A stretch of 64,000 nucleotides of DNA from Kaistella gelatinilytica (GCF_015679325.1 NZ_JADPVI010000001.1:806001-870000); one strand, 5' to 3'; counted from the first letter of the stretch, positions 11,721 to 21,358 are shown. Notes: generated by a model not told the origin, from the letters alone. A program made the numbers and translations.

Positions 11721-12305
11721 TTATGGTCTTGTAGGAAAAAGTCCTTGAACAGCAATAATACACTTGAGGATTATGAAAGGAGGTCTGTTCTCATGAGGCT
11801 GATTACCTCCAGTCATATTTACCATGTTCGGATTCATCGCAGTGTTTCCTGTTAAATTAGAATATTCTTTGTCCAAAATTTTAGTATTCGCGGGCAAATT
11901 ACCAGTCGGAGAAGCATCGTTCCCTTCTGCAATTACTGCGCTGATAGAGTGGCTGTGTGCCTGAATTTGCGCGGTAGTCAAGGTTACACTTTCCTGACCA
12001 CCCGTTTGTCCTTGTGTATAAGTGGATAATCCTGCTCCTTGTCCGTCAGAAACCACTGTTCTTCCTCTCATATCAGGCAAAGCAAAGGTGGTCATTCCAT
12101 CGCCTCCATAGGTTGTTCCCAATAAGGAAAACAATGCTATATTAGATGAAATAGTTAAAGTCTGGCCATTACATTCTAACCATCCTACCGGTGCAAAATT
12201 AAATGCTACGAATGCAATTTGTCCTATAAAAGGAGTCTGTTGAGCTGAAAGGGTATTGCTAAACATTGAGATACCAATGGCAGCAACTAAAATAATTTTT
12301 TTCAT
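11721..12305 (-). CDS. Exported phage tail-collar-domain protein (microcystin-dependent-protein-like)
   Basis: A 194-residue protein with a clear signal peptide (start MKKIILVAAIGISMFS, cleaved near LSAQ) followed by a tail-collar fold: GQIAFVAFNFAPVGWLECNG, LFSLLGTTYGGDGMTTFALPDMRGR and the His motif QAHSHSI. These are the hallmarks of the MdpB/tail-collar family, usually part of phage or contractile-injection tail fibres. Here it has a Sec signal and no phage neighbours, and it sits in an operon with a T9SS cargo protein, so it is probably a domesticated surface protein. Function is unknown. Confidence 0.88.
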   Translation of the reverse strand: MKKIILVAAIGISMFSNTLSAQQTPFIGQIAFVAFNFAPVGWLECNGQTLTISSNIALFSLLGTTYGGDGMTTFALPDMRGRTVVSDGQGAGLSTYTQGQTGGQESVTLTTAQIQAHSHSISAVIAEGNDASPTGNLPANTKILDKEYSNLTGNTAMNPNMVNMTGGNQPHENRPPFIILKCIIAVQGLFPTRP

Positions 12306-12664
12306 TGCTTTAAATTTTAATTAAAGTTATAATTAACAAATGAATAAAATTCAAACTTTAACGAGAATTAACGTATTTAAAACAATTAAGTCGGCTTTAA
12401 GTTTAAAACTATGAATCGAATCGTAATTCTTGTTTAATAAAATTTATTATTGATCAACATTGTCGCATTTATTTTTTTAAATGATTTGATTGTCTACTTT
12501 AAACTGATAATCGTATAATCTCTATTTAAATATATTTATTCCAAAACTTCCACTTCAGCACATAAAAACATTTTTTTAAGCGATTCACTCAATTATATTT
12601 TTCTAAATTTCCAACTTTTTTTTATAGAAATTTTAGCCTAATTTTACAAAAATTCTTCTCCTAA
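12306..12664. other. 359-bp divergent intergenic region
   Basis: Separates the divergent collar-protein operon and dnaE. Very AT-rich, with no open frame worth calling and no strong hairpin. It must hold the promoters for both directions; a near match to the -7 consensus (TAATTTTA) sits about 25 bp before the dnaE ATG. Confidence 0.5.
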
Positions 12665-15600
12665 ATGTACTTGATTTTCGATACTGAAACCACAGGTTTA
12701 CCCAAAAATTATAACGCACCGCTCTCTGATTCAGACAATTGGCCAAGAATGGTTCAAATTGCATGGCAACTTCATGCTCAAGATGGAACATTGCTTGAAA
12801 ATCAGGATTACATCATTAAACCTGAAGGGTATGACATCCCTTTTAACGCAAGCAGAATTCACGGTATATCTACGAAAATGGCCAATGAGGAAGGTAGAGA
12901 TCTTCGGGAAGTTTTAGAAGAATTTCAAGAAGTTTTAAAAAAAGCACAAGTCGTTGCCGGTCACAATATCGATTTTGATTATAAAATTGTGGGCGCAGAA
13001 TTTTTCAGAAAAGAAGTCGAAAATACTTTAGAGAAAATTCCTTCCGCCGATACCATGGAATTGGGAACGAATTATTGCCAATTAAATGGTGGAAGAAATG
13101 GTAGATTTAAATCTCCAAAACTGACAGAACTTTACGAAAAACTTTACGATCAGAAATTTGATGAAGCACACAACGCAGCAGCTGATGTAAATGCAACTGC
13201 ACAGGTTTTTTTCGAAATGATGCGGATTGGAATTATTCCCGCAGAAAAACTTAAAATTTCTGAGACTGAACTTCAGCAATTTATTAATGATCATTCTACT
13301 CCAATTCAACCTTTCGGAATTATTATCAGAAGGCAGGTTGCGGGTTCAAAAAAGAAAAAGAAAGTTGATTTTGGCGATACGGATGAAATTGAAATTGGCG
13401 ATTATTTTAATTTCCATAATCACAGTATTTACTCTTCACTTCAAGCTTCGTCCAATATTCAGGAACTCATTAATAAAGCCCTTGAAAATAATTTTTCGGC
13501 AGTCGGAATCGTCGATCTGGGAAATATGATGGGCGCTTTTAAATTTGTTTCTGAAGTGGAAAAAACAAATGGAAACATTAAAAAGAAACATCAGGAATAT
13601 TTAGATAAAAAGCAAAAAGCCCAGGAAGAAGGCATTGAATTTAATGAAACTGAACCTCGAAGCAAACCTTTAATTCCAATTATTGGGTGTGAATTTTATA
13701 TTTCTGACCGACCTGAGAAGAAACAGTTTACAAAAGATGATCCAGACCGCCGAACTCATGTCGTTTTGCTGGCGAAAAACATGAGAGGCTATAAAAATCT
13801 GACGAAATTGTCGAGTATTGGTTATGTCAATGGATTTTATTTTGGAGTTCCACGGATCTCAAAACAAATGATCACCGATTACAAGGAAGATCTTATTGCT
13901 TTAACAGCAGGAACTTTAGGCGATATCCCAAGTACGATTTTAGAATTTGGGGAACAGAAAGGAGAAGAGTTTTTCAAATGGTGGAAAGAAACTTTCAAAG
14001 ACGATTTTTATGTTCAGATCCAGAATCATGAAGTGGAAGAGGAAGAACATTTAAATGACGTTTTACTGGAATTTGCAGAGAAATATGAAACCAAAATTTT
14101 AGCCCAAAACGAAACGTTTTATACTGAAAAAGCCGACGCGCACATTCAGGATATTTTGTATTGTATCAAAGATGGGGAGAAACTTTCCTCACCTGTCGGA
14201 AAAGGTTTCGGGAAGAGAAGAGGTTTGCCAACGCATGATTTCTACATTAAAAATGCAGAGGAACTCAAACAAAGTTTCCGTCAGTTTCCCGATGCTTTCG
14301 AAGCTTATACCGAATTTTTAGGAAAGTTTGAACCCTATACTTTGAAGCGCGATGTTCTACTTCCCGAGTTTGGAATTCCGGCAGAATTCCTGAGCGAAGA
14401 AGATAAACTGGATGGTGGAAAAAGAGGAGAAAATGCTTATCTGAGATATCTAACGTATAAAGGTGCCGAAAAAAAATATCCCGAAATCACTGATGAAATT
14501 AAAGAACGTCTTGATTTTGAACTGGGAGTTATTGCAAATACGGGCTATCCGGGATACTTTTTAATTGTTCAGGATTTTTGTGAGGAAGCCCGCAAAATGG
14601 GAGTTTGGGTTGGTCCGGGTCGTGGTTCAGCCGCAGGTTCTGCCGTTGCTTATTGTACGGGAATTACCAATATTGATCCTATCGAATATAACTTACTTTT
14701 TGAGCGTTTTCTAAATCCGGAAAGGGTTTCAATGCCCGATATTGATATTGATTTCGACGATGAAGGTCGCGATAAGATCATTAAATGGGTGGTTGAAAAA
14801 TACGGTAAAAGTAATGTCGCCCAAATTATTACATACTCAGTTTTAGGTGGGAAATCTGCCATTAAAGATGCCGGAAGGGTTTTGGATGTTCCGATTTTTG
14901 AAACCAATAATATTGCGAAATTAATTCCATCAACACCAGGAATGAATATTGCGAAAGCCTTTGCAAAATTTGATAAACTGGCGCCTGAAGATAAAGTTCT
15001 CGCGCAGGAAATGAAAGATATTTTAGCAAATCCACAAGATGAACGCTACGAAGTTCTTTCCGCTGCGCAAAAAATGGAAGGTTGCATTCGAAATACCGGG
15101 ATTCATGCTTGTGGAGTGATTATCACGCCGGAAGATATTTCAAACCTTGTTCCGATTACCATTGCAGCGAAAGATGCAGATATTCTGGTCTCCCAATTTG
15201 ATAATTCCGTGGCCGAAAGTGCAGGTTTGCTCAAGATGGATTTCCTGGGTTTACGGACTTTAACCATCATCAAACACGCCATTAAACTCATAAAGGAAAA
15301 ACACGGGATCGACATTAATCCCGATGAAATTCCTTTAGATGATCTGAAAACATATCAGTTATTTAAAGAGGGTAGAACGGTGGGGATTTTTCAATATGAA
15401 AGTCCCGGAATGCAGAAATACATGCGCGAATTGAAGCCCACCAAATTTGGGGATCTGATCGCGATGAATGCCCTTTATCGACCGGGTCCAATTAAATATA
15501 TTCCAAATTTCATTAACAGAAAAAATGGTTTGGAAGAAACGGTTTATGATTTAGAAGAGACGAAAGAATATTTAGAAGAAACGTACGGAATTACCGTTTA

Positions 15601-17323
15601 TCAGGAGCAGGTAATGCTTTTGTCTCAGAAACTCGCTAATTTCACGAAAGGTGAAGCCGATACTTTACGGAAAGCGATGGGTAAAAAAGATCGTCCAACC
15701 CTGGATAAAATGTATCCCAAATTTCTGGAAGGCGGAAAACTCAATGAGCTGGATGAAACCAAACTCAACAAGATCTGGAAAGACTGGGAAGCTTTTGCAG
15801 AGTACGCTTTCAACAAATCTCACTCCACATGTTATGCTTTGATCGCGTATCAAACTGCCTACTTAAAGGCCAATTATGCGGCAGAATATATGGCAAGTGT
15901 GATGTCGAATAATATTAATAATACGAAGCAGATCACTTTATTCATGGAGGATTGCAAAAGTATCGGTGTTGATGTCTTAGGTCCGGATATTAATGAATCG
16001 CAATATGCTTTTGCGGTGAACGAAAAAGGTCAGATCCGTTTTGGTTTAGGTGCCATCAAAGGAATTGGGGAAGGTCCGAGTGAAGCAATTGTCGCTGCCA
16101 GAAAAGAGGAACGGTATAAAAATATTTATGATTTTTTTGAAAAAATTCCGTCTTCGCAAATGAATAAAAGAGTTGCAGAAAGTTTAGTGGTTGCAGGCGC
16201 TTTTGATGAAGTTGACCGTTTTCACCGCGCACAGTATTTTGATATCGACAATTCCGGGAAAACCAATATAGAACGACTTTTACGTTATGGACAAAGCTTT
16301 CAGGACAACATTAATGAAATAGAAAATTCTCTGTTTGCAGATTTTGCAGATGAAGTTAAAATTGAGCAACCCAAAATAAATCCCGCTCCGGAGTGGCAGA
16401 ACATGCACAAACTCAATAAGGAAAAGGAAATAATTGGTTTCTATCTTTCGGCACATCCTTTAGATGAATATAAATTCCAGTTTCAGTTTTTACAGGGAGC
16501 TTTGACCAAAAAAGAAATTTTGGAAGGGAAGAAAGAGGAAGAAATAGAACTTGAAAAAATTATTGTTCCGATTGATGTTATTGATGACCTTTCTGATGTG
16601 GACGAAGATCTGGTCGATATTCCAATCGAAAATTTAGATGGTGACGAAGATGCTTTAATTGAGGAACCGACTAAACTCGTCGAGCCAAGAGGAAATTTTA
16701 ATTTCTTGAATTTAGATGAAATTGAAAGCTTCAAAAATACCGTTTTTGCCAATCAACAACCCGATTTGTTCAACAACGATAAATTGAGCTGGAAAGAAAA
16801 GCAAGCCTTAAAAAATAATGCTCCGGAATATATGGTTTCCGGTCTGGTTACTGAATATACGGTGAAAGACGGCAAAAACAGTGGAGAAAAAATAGCGTTT
16901 TTAACTTTGGAAGATTACAGCGGAAGTTACGGTTTTCGTCTGGGCGACCGCGATTACATGAGATTACGTGATAAAATTGATGTACAGCGATTTGTTATTT
17001 TTAAAATTAAATTTTCGCAGTCATCTGATGGAAGGGTCTTCGTAAACGTTTCTGAAGTGATCGATCTGAAAGATGCTTTTGAAAAATTTGCCAAGAAAAT
17101 GACGGTTGTCATCGACATCAATGATTTGAGAAGAGAAGATATTGAGTTTTTCAAAACACATTTTATCGATACGAACGGTGAACATAAACTTAATTTCTAT
17201 GTTAAAAATCCGGAAGATCAGTCAACCATGGAATTAATTTCGATGAAAGCACAGGTTGACATTAATGGTCACTTATTAGAGATTATTCACGAAATGCAGA
17301 AGTATGAAGTTTTTTTAAATTAG
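12665..17323 (+). CDS. dnaE: DNA polymerase III alpha subunit with fused N-terminal 3'-5' exonuclease
   Basis: The replicative polymerase, 1552 residues. Residues 1-~185 form a DEDDh exonuclease of the epsilon type: FDTETTG (Asp, Glu), HNIDFDY (Asp) and HNAAADV (His, Asp). A Lys-rich linker leads to a PHP domain (~248-500), then the polymerase core with the catalytic PDIDIDFDD (D692, D694, D696), the PGRGSAAGS motif, helix-hairpin-helix and a C-terminal OB fold. The PHP metal site looks damaged: the usual TDHGN is VDLGN (Leu285) and the usual NDxHY is NETFY (482-486). Proofreading is therefore likely done by the fused exonuclease. A highly acidic insert follows the finger region (~1280-1345). 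Confidence 0.96.
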   Translation: MYLIFDTETTGLPKNYNAPLSDSDNWPRMVQIAWQLHAQDGTLLENQDYIIKPEGYDIPFNASRIHGISTKMANEEGRDLREVLEEFQEVLKKAQVVAGHNIDFDYKIVGAEFFRKEVENTLEKIPSADTMELGTNYCQLNGGRNGRFKSPKLTELYEKLYDQKFDEAHNAAADVNATAQVFFEMMRIGIIPAEKLKISETELQQFINDHSTPIQPFGIIIRRQVAGSKKKKKVDFGDTDEIEIGDYFNFHNHSIYSSLQASSNIQELINKALENNFSAVGIVDLGNMMGAFKFVSEVEKTNGNIKKKHQEYLDKKQKAQEEGIEFNETEPRSKPLIPIIGCEFYISDRPEKKQFTKDDPDRRTHVVLLAKNMRGYKNLTKLSSIGYVNGFYFGVPRISKQMITDYKEDLIALTAGTLGDIPSTILEFGEQKGEEFFKWWKETFKDDFYVQIQNHEVEEEEHLNDVLLEFAEKYETKILAQNETFYTEKADAHIQDILYCIKDGEKLSSPVGKGFGKRRGLPTHDFYIKNAEELKQSFRQFPDAFEAYTEFLGKFEPYTLKRDVLLPEFGIPAEFLSEEDKLDGGKRGENAYLRYLTYKGAEKKYPEITDEIKERLDFELGVIANTGYPGYFLIVQDFCEEARKMGVWVGPGRGSAAGSAVAYCTGITNIDPIEYNLLFERFLNPERVSMPDIDIDFDDEGRDKIIKWVVEKYGKSNVAQIITYSVLGGKSAIKDAGRVLDVPIFETNNIAKLIPSTPGMNIAKAFAKFDKLAPEDKVLAQEMKDILANPQDERYEVLSAAQKMEGCIRNTGIHACGVIITPEDISNLVPITIAAKDADILVSQFDNSVAESAGLLKMDFLGLRTLTIIKHAIKLIKEKHGIDINPDEIPLDDLKTYQLFKEGRTVGIFQYESPGMQKYMRELKPTKFGDLIAMNALYRPGPIKYIPNFINRKNGLEETVYDLEETKEYLEETYGITVYQEQVMLLSQKLANFTKGEADTLRKAMGKKDRPTLDKMYPKFLEGGKLNELDETKLNKIWKDWEAFAEYAFNKSHSTCYALIAYQTAYLKANYAAEYMASVMSNNINNTKQITLFMEDCKSIGVDVLGPDINESQYAFAVNEKGQIRFGLGAIKGIGEGPSEAIVAARKEERYKNIYDFFEKIPSSQMNKRVAESLVVAGAFDEVDRFHRAQYFDIDNSGKTNIERLLRYGQSFQDNINEIENSLFADFADEVKIEQPKINPAPEWQNMHKLNKEKEIIGFYLSAHPLDEYKFQFQFLQGALTKKEILEGKKEEEIELEKIIVPIDVIDDLSDVDEDLVDIPIENLDGDEDALIEEPTKLVEPRGNFNFLNLDEIESFKNTVFANQQPDLFNNDKLSWKEKQALKNNAPEYMVSGLVTEYTVKDGKNSGEKIAFLTLEDYSGSYGFRLGDRDYMRLRDKIDVQRFVIFKIKFSQSSDGRVFVNVSEVIDLKDAFEKFAKKMTVVIDINDLRREDIEFFKTHFIDTNGEHKLNFYVKNPEDQSTMELISMKAQVDINGHLLEIIHEMQKYEVFLN

Positions 17324-17371
17324 AATTATACCACTGCGCACTAAAATTTCCTGAATACTTTACAACAAAAA

Positions 17372-17395
17372 AAGAGCGGCATTACTGTCGCTCTT
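17372..17395. terminator. Bidirectional terminator between dnaE and the T9SS/FN3 pseudogene
   Basis: AAGAGCG (17372-17378) pairs with CGCTCTT (17389-17395), with extra pairing possible in the loop. A-rich DNA lies on the left and T-rich on the right, so it can serve dnaE on plus and the pseudogene on minus. Confidence 0.75.
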
Positions 17396-17414
17396 CTATT
17401 TTAAATTAATGATA

Positions 17415-19411
17415 TTATTTTTTAATAGCCTTAATGATCTAAACAGAACCATCTTTCATTTGCAGATTGATCAGATATAAACCTTTACTTAAGTTTTTTA
17501 AATTCAAACTTTTTGAAGGTCTCACCGTTTTAATAAATCTTCCGGAAGCATCTGTTATTAATATCTTTTCAATATTTTCAAATTCTGATATATTCACAAA
17601 TTCGCTGAACGGATTTGGATAGATCTTCAATAAATTTTCACCATGTGAGGTCTCATCAGTTGCTAAAGCGATAGTGATCACTTTTATATCATCAAGATAC
17701 AGGTGATCCTGTTTCGGGTCGGAATAAGCTTGAAAGCCTAAATAGTAAACGCCGGAAACGGTAGGTTTAAAAGTTTTATTAGTTTCAGTAATTGGTGTCA
17801 AAGTACTTATTGAAGGATAATTTCCGATAGTGGTTGTCATCGCAGCTGCGGTTGGTGAAGTTCCAATGGCAACTTTCAATTTTTCTGTATAAGTAGTTGA
17901 ATTATTACCATATTTATAACCTATGGAGTATGTATTTCCTTTAACTAAATTAATTCCCTGCGTGTAAAACCAGGTATTGGCGGGAAATAACGTATTATAA
18001 CTGTATTCAAGAAGTTTTCCTGTAAATCCCGGAGCTGCAGGTCTTACATCCCAAATGCTACCTGAACCTTCATTGCTTGCAGAAGTGCATATAGGCAAAT
18101 CGGGAAAACTGCTGTCGAAAAATCCATGGTATAAGGAGGATTTGCATTATTACAGAGCGTCACAAAATTAATACTGTTTGTCCAGATACTTTTTTCAGCA
18201 GGTGAACAGTTTGATCTCACCCAAAGATAATATTTTGTGGCAGAATTTAAACTGCTTAAAACAATACTTAAAGCATTAACTCCTGTAATAGTTGGAGGTG
18301 TTGCGGCTGTGGGAGCTGTATTGACCGTACTGTAATAAATTTCGTATCCGTTTGCCGGTACATTTACTGGCGCAGTCCAGGATATTGTTGCTCCGTTTGT
18401 CTGTAAAGCATTTGCTTTGACAGTAGTTGGTTCTGTGCAGGATGAAGCTAAACTGTAAACCACATCATCAATTAAAATAGCGGTCGCAGGAGTAGGAGAA
18501 GCTCTAAAAGCTAACGTCTCTATTCCGGGAGGAGCAACAATCGGTGGAGTCTCATAATTATCTACAACGCTAATACTGTTTGCAGTATAGGTATATAATA
18601 AAACAAAAGTTGCAAGATTCTGCTGATCAATAAGATATCCTACTTCCAGTTTTCTACCTGGTGCAGAATTCCCCCGTAATTTAAAACGCAGTTTGTAATT
18701 TCCTGACTGCAGCGTATTTACCGGTGGCAATGAAATCATAGCCACTTTGGGAACAGTAGCAGAATACATTCGCAAGGCATTTGGTGGAGATCCTATCGGT
18801 GCAGGTTGAACATTTACATCTCCAAGTCCGTTTATTCTACGCCAACAATTGGGCAAATTGGGGTCATTAACAGAATCAAAATTTTGAGTAAATTCTGCTA
18901 CGACAGGACAATTGGTCACAAAACAGTGCTCTCAGTCCAAACACTTTTTTCAGTGGGGCTACAATTGCTGCGTACATAAACGTAATATCCCTTGGAAGGC
19001 GTAAGACCTGTTAAATTTGTATTTACTCCGAAGATTCCTGTTAAAGTGGGTGCTGTAGCTGCAGTGGGAGGAACATTATTGTTGCTTGTAATAAATCTCG
19101 TAGCCATTCGCCGGCGAAACAGCAGGTGGTGTCCAGGATATTTTTGCAGTGGTAGAAGTTACATAACTATCTTGAGGCGAAGTTGGTGGATTACAAGTCG
19201 CTAAAGAAGTATTGGTGTTAAATACAGAATAATCTGCATCAGATTTGAATGAGCATTTCGTACTCAAATCAATGGCGCTGTGATGTGAGATGGTTAAACT
19301 CTCGCTTTCTTTTGTGTCAGAGAAATTATCGGAAAAAGAAACTGTAGAATACTTTGCATTCATTTGCCAAAAGGTGGCAAAACACATCATCAAGGTGTAA
19401 ATAGTTTTCAT
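17415..19411 (-). pseudogene. Broken T9SS-secreted protein with FN3 domains
   Basis: A single gene read in four pieces. From the ATG at 19411 it has a signal peptide, a first fibronectin III domain ([16 protein letters not shown]), a frameshift near 19090, the rest of that domain ([14 protein letters not shown]), a frameshift near 18917 in a T run, a jelly-roll/MAM-like domain (NCWRRINGLG), a second FN3 domain (NGYEIYYSTVNTAPTAA), and a third frameshift near 18116 in a T run. A second jelly-roll domain and a sorting domain (IYPNPFSEFVNI) follow. TAG at 17439-17441 then cuts the tail; reading through gives IIKAIKK and TAA at 17415, a typical T9SS end. Four lesions suggest real decay, although the homopolymer sites also fit sequencing error. 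Confidence 0.85.
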
Positions 19412-19698
19412 CTTATTGTGTTTTTAGTTATTGTAAATTACAAATAAATATTTCTTTGTACCTAATTTTTAAGGACTTATCACTTTATCACCTTATGGTC
19501 TTTAAAAACATTGATGAATACAATAATAAAAAAGTTTGAATTTTTTTATTTATTTAAAATGTTGAATAATTGATTACTTAATTTATACGCTGGTTTAAAT
19601 TTTATTGACACCCAAACCTGTTTTATTTAAAAGTTTAGTAAAATTCATCGAGTATTGAAGTACGAAAATTTAAGTAAGTCAAATATTTTACAAAAAAA
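19412..19698. other. AT-rich spacer without genes
   Basis: Upstream of the T9SS/FN3 pseudogene; no open frame or hairpin of note. It would hold the pseudogene's promoter. Confidence 0.4.
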
Positions 19699-19716
19699 AA
19701 CCGCTTTTCAGCGGTT
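19699..19716 (-). terminator. Rho-independent terminator of the Cys-rich protein gene
   Basis: AACCGCT (19699-19705) pairs with AGCGGTT (19710-19716) around a TTTC loop. On the minus strand nine Ts follow, 8 bp past the stop at 19724. Confidence 0.9.
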
Positions 19717-19723
19717 GTAATTA

Positions 19724-19993
19724 TTAAGCGACTTTTTTAGCGTCCCTTTTATCTTTTTCTTTGCAATCCATTTTGCAATCCTTGTGGTTTTTCATATCAC
19801 AGGCTTTTGCTGTTTTATTACCATCCATTTTGCAGTCTTTGTGATTTTTCATGTCACAACCTGTTGCAGTTTTCTTACCTTCCATACTGCATTCTTTTTT
19901 ATCTTTTCCTGCACAACAATCTTTTTTCGGAGTTTCCTGGGAATAAGCAAAAGTGAAAGCGGTAATTGCCAAAACCGAAATAATTTTTTTCAT
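19724..19993 (-). CDS. Small exported Cys/His/Met-rich repeat protein, likely metal-binding
   Basis: An 89-residue protein with a signal peptide (MKKIISVLAITAFTFAYSQ) and a mature part of ~70 residues containing eight Cys plus many Lys, Met, His and Asp. A unit CDMKNHKDCKMD occurs twice in tandem (spaced by GNKTAKA), preceded by a related diverged copy (CCAGKDKKECSMEGK). Such spacing of Cys, His and Met suggests binding of soft metals (Cu, As, Hg or similar) in the periplasm. It has its own terminator and lies just downstream of the ArsM/ArsR genes on the same strand, which supports a metal-resistance role, though this is inference. Confidence 0.8.
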   Translation of the reverse strand: MKKIISVLAITAFTFAYSQETPKKDCCAGKDKKECSMEGKKTATGCDMKNHKDCKMDGNKTAKACDMKNHKDCKMDCKEKDKRDAKKVA

Positions 19994-20065
19994 ATTGATT
20001 TGATTTTAATAGTTTTAAAGTAATTCAAAGGTAAAATAAAATGCGAGTTTACAGAATTATTTTTT

Positions 20066-20905
20066 CTAACAGTACTGTTCATTTGGTGAGCAACACTTCT
20101 CACCTTTTTCTGCAAAAACGGTAATGCTGAAAATCTTCGTATCAGAATTTTTATAAGTCTCAATTTCGTCTTTGTTCAGATAATTTCTTAAAATATCATC
20201 AGGAATGATAATCGCTTTTTCTTTTTGAAGCATGATATTTTTGAAACCCGATTCCTTAATTATATTTAAATACTCTTCCTTCTGGATCGCACTTGCCACG
20301 CACCCTGCGTACATTTCGGCGGCATTTTTTATTTTTTCAGGCAATTCTCCCACCAAAACAATATCGGAAATCGAAAAATGACCGGTTGGTTTTAAAATGC
20401 GATAAACTTCTGCAAAAGCTTTTGGTTTATCGGGAACCAGATTCATCACACAATTACTCACTACGACATCTGCCACATTTGCAGTCATCGGAATATTTTC
20501 AATATCTCCCTGTCGAAATTCCACATTTTCATACCCTGATTGAGTTGCATTTTTCTTCGCTTTTTCAATCATCGCTTCCGTAAAATCGATTCCGATCACC
20601 CGACCATCTTCACCGGTTTCTGCACGGGCGACAAAGCAGTCATTTCCGGCGCCACTTCCTAAATCTACGACCGTATCACCTTTTTTAATTCTTGCAAAAT
20701 TCGTCGGTAAACCGCAACCTAAACCAAGATCAGCCTCTTTCGCATAGCCATCGAGTTCGTTATATTCTTCCGACATGATGTTGTAAACTTCCGAGCTGCA
20801 ACCTCCCGCACCGCAACAGGATGATTCGTTCGTTTCTTTATCCTGCAAAGCAATTTCAGAATATTTTTGCTTTACCATTTCTTTGATCTGTTCGTTTGTT
20901 TCCAT
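20066..20905 (-). CDS. arsM: Arsenite S-adenosylmethionine methyltransferase ArsM
   Basis: A 279-residue cytoplasmic enzyme that methylates As(III) to volatile or less toxic organoarsenicals. Visible: an N-terminal Cys cluster (SSCCGAGGCSS), LGLGCGLPTNFA, the SAM-binding VVDLGSGAGNDCFVA, VVSNCVMNLVPDK and the YAGCVAS segment; the separated Cys residues match the As(III)-binding triad of the family. A terminal CCSPNEQYC adds more thiols. The ATG at 20905 is used; an upstream TTG overlaps arsR. It follows arsR by 23 bp, so expression should be induced by arsenite. Confidence 0.94.
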   Translation of the reverse strand: METNEQIKEMVKQKYSEIALQDKETNESSCCGAGGCSSEVYNIMSEEYNELDGYAKEADLGLGCGLPTNFARIKKGDTVVDLGSGAGNDCFVARAETGEDGRVIGIDFTEAMIEKAKKNATQSGYENVEFRQGDIENIPMTANVADVVVSNCVMNLVPDKPKAFAEVYRILKPTGHFSISDIVLVGELPEKIKNAAEMYAGCVASAIQKEEYLNIIKESGFKNIMLQKEKAIIIPDDILRNYLNKDEIETYKNSDTKIFSITVFAEKGEKCCSPNEQYC

Positions 20906-20928
20906 CTTCTGAATTTTTCTTTTTGTAG

Positions 20929-21258
20929 TTAGCAGCAATTATTTTGCTGATCGATTTTATAAAATATTTGACCGATAAAATGCTCCATTTTTTTAAAGGT
21001 TTTGGGATTGATACAATAGCAGATCGCTTTTCCCTCGATCGTTCCCTGAATGATCTCAGCATTTTTCAATTCTTTTAAATGTTGAGAAACTGTTGCCTGT
21101 GCCAAACCAATTTCTGCAACAATATCATTACAAATGCAAGTATCAACGGATAAAAGATATTCTACAATCGCAATTCTGGCGGGGTGAGCCAACGCTTTTA
21201 ATAAGGAGGAAATTTCATTTTGTTCCTCCGTAAAGTGTTCAGTTTTTGTAATACCCAT
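20929..21258 (-). CDS. arsR: ArsR/SmtB-family metalloregulatory repressor
   Basis: A 109-residue winged-helix repressor. The recognition helix region is LAQATVSQHLKELKNAEI, followed by the wing. The metal-sensing motif at the start of helix alpha-3 is DTCICNDIV, equivalent to the As(III)-binding CxC motif of ArsR; the C-terminus ends in NNCC, which could provide further ligands. Derepression by As(III)/Sb(III) is inferred from this motif and from arsM immediately downstream. It is divergent from the tetR efflux operon across a 166-bp region that contains two palindromes. Confidence 0.93.
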   Translation of the reverse strand: MGITKTEHFTEEQNEISSLLKALAHPARIAIVEYLLSVDTCICNDIVAEIGLAQATVSQHLKELKNAEIIQGTIEGKAICYCINPKTFKKMEHFIGQIFYKIDQQNNCC

Positions 21259-21292
21259 TTTTAAAAATTGAATAAATTTTCTGAATTACAGA

Positions 21293-21324
21293 TTTGATAT
21301 TGCAATATTACGATATTAGCTTTG
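21293..21324 (+). promoter_or_regulatory. Promoter-like sequence with embedded palindrome, candidate ArsR site
   Basis: TTTG (21293-21296), 20 bp, then TAGCTTTG (21317-21324) fit the -33/-7 consensus on the plus strand. The spacer contains the perfect 12-bp palindrome ATATTGCAATAT (21297-21308). It lies 39 bp upstream of the arsR start, where an ArsR operator is expected, so it may serve arsR or the tetR operon. Confidence 0.4.
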
Positions 21325-21358
21325 TCTATGAAAACTTTTTTTAAAAACTATCAATTAA

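Noticed and set aside
11721-12305. Prophage or tailocin suggested by the tail-collar domain
   Set aside because: No other phage structural, integrase or lysis genes are nearby, and the protein has a Sec signal peptide.
19751-19900. Possible CRISPR-like repetition
   Set aside because: The repeats are within the coding sequence of the Cys-rich protein, only two to three diverged units, with no regular spacers.
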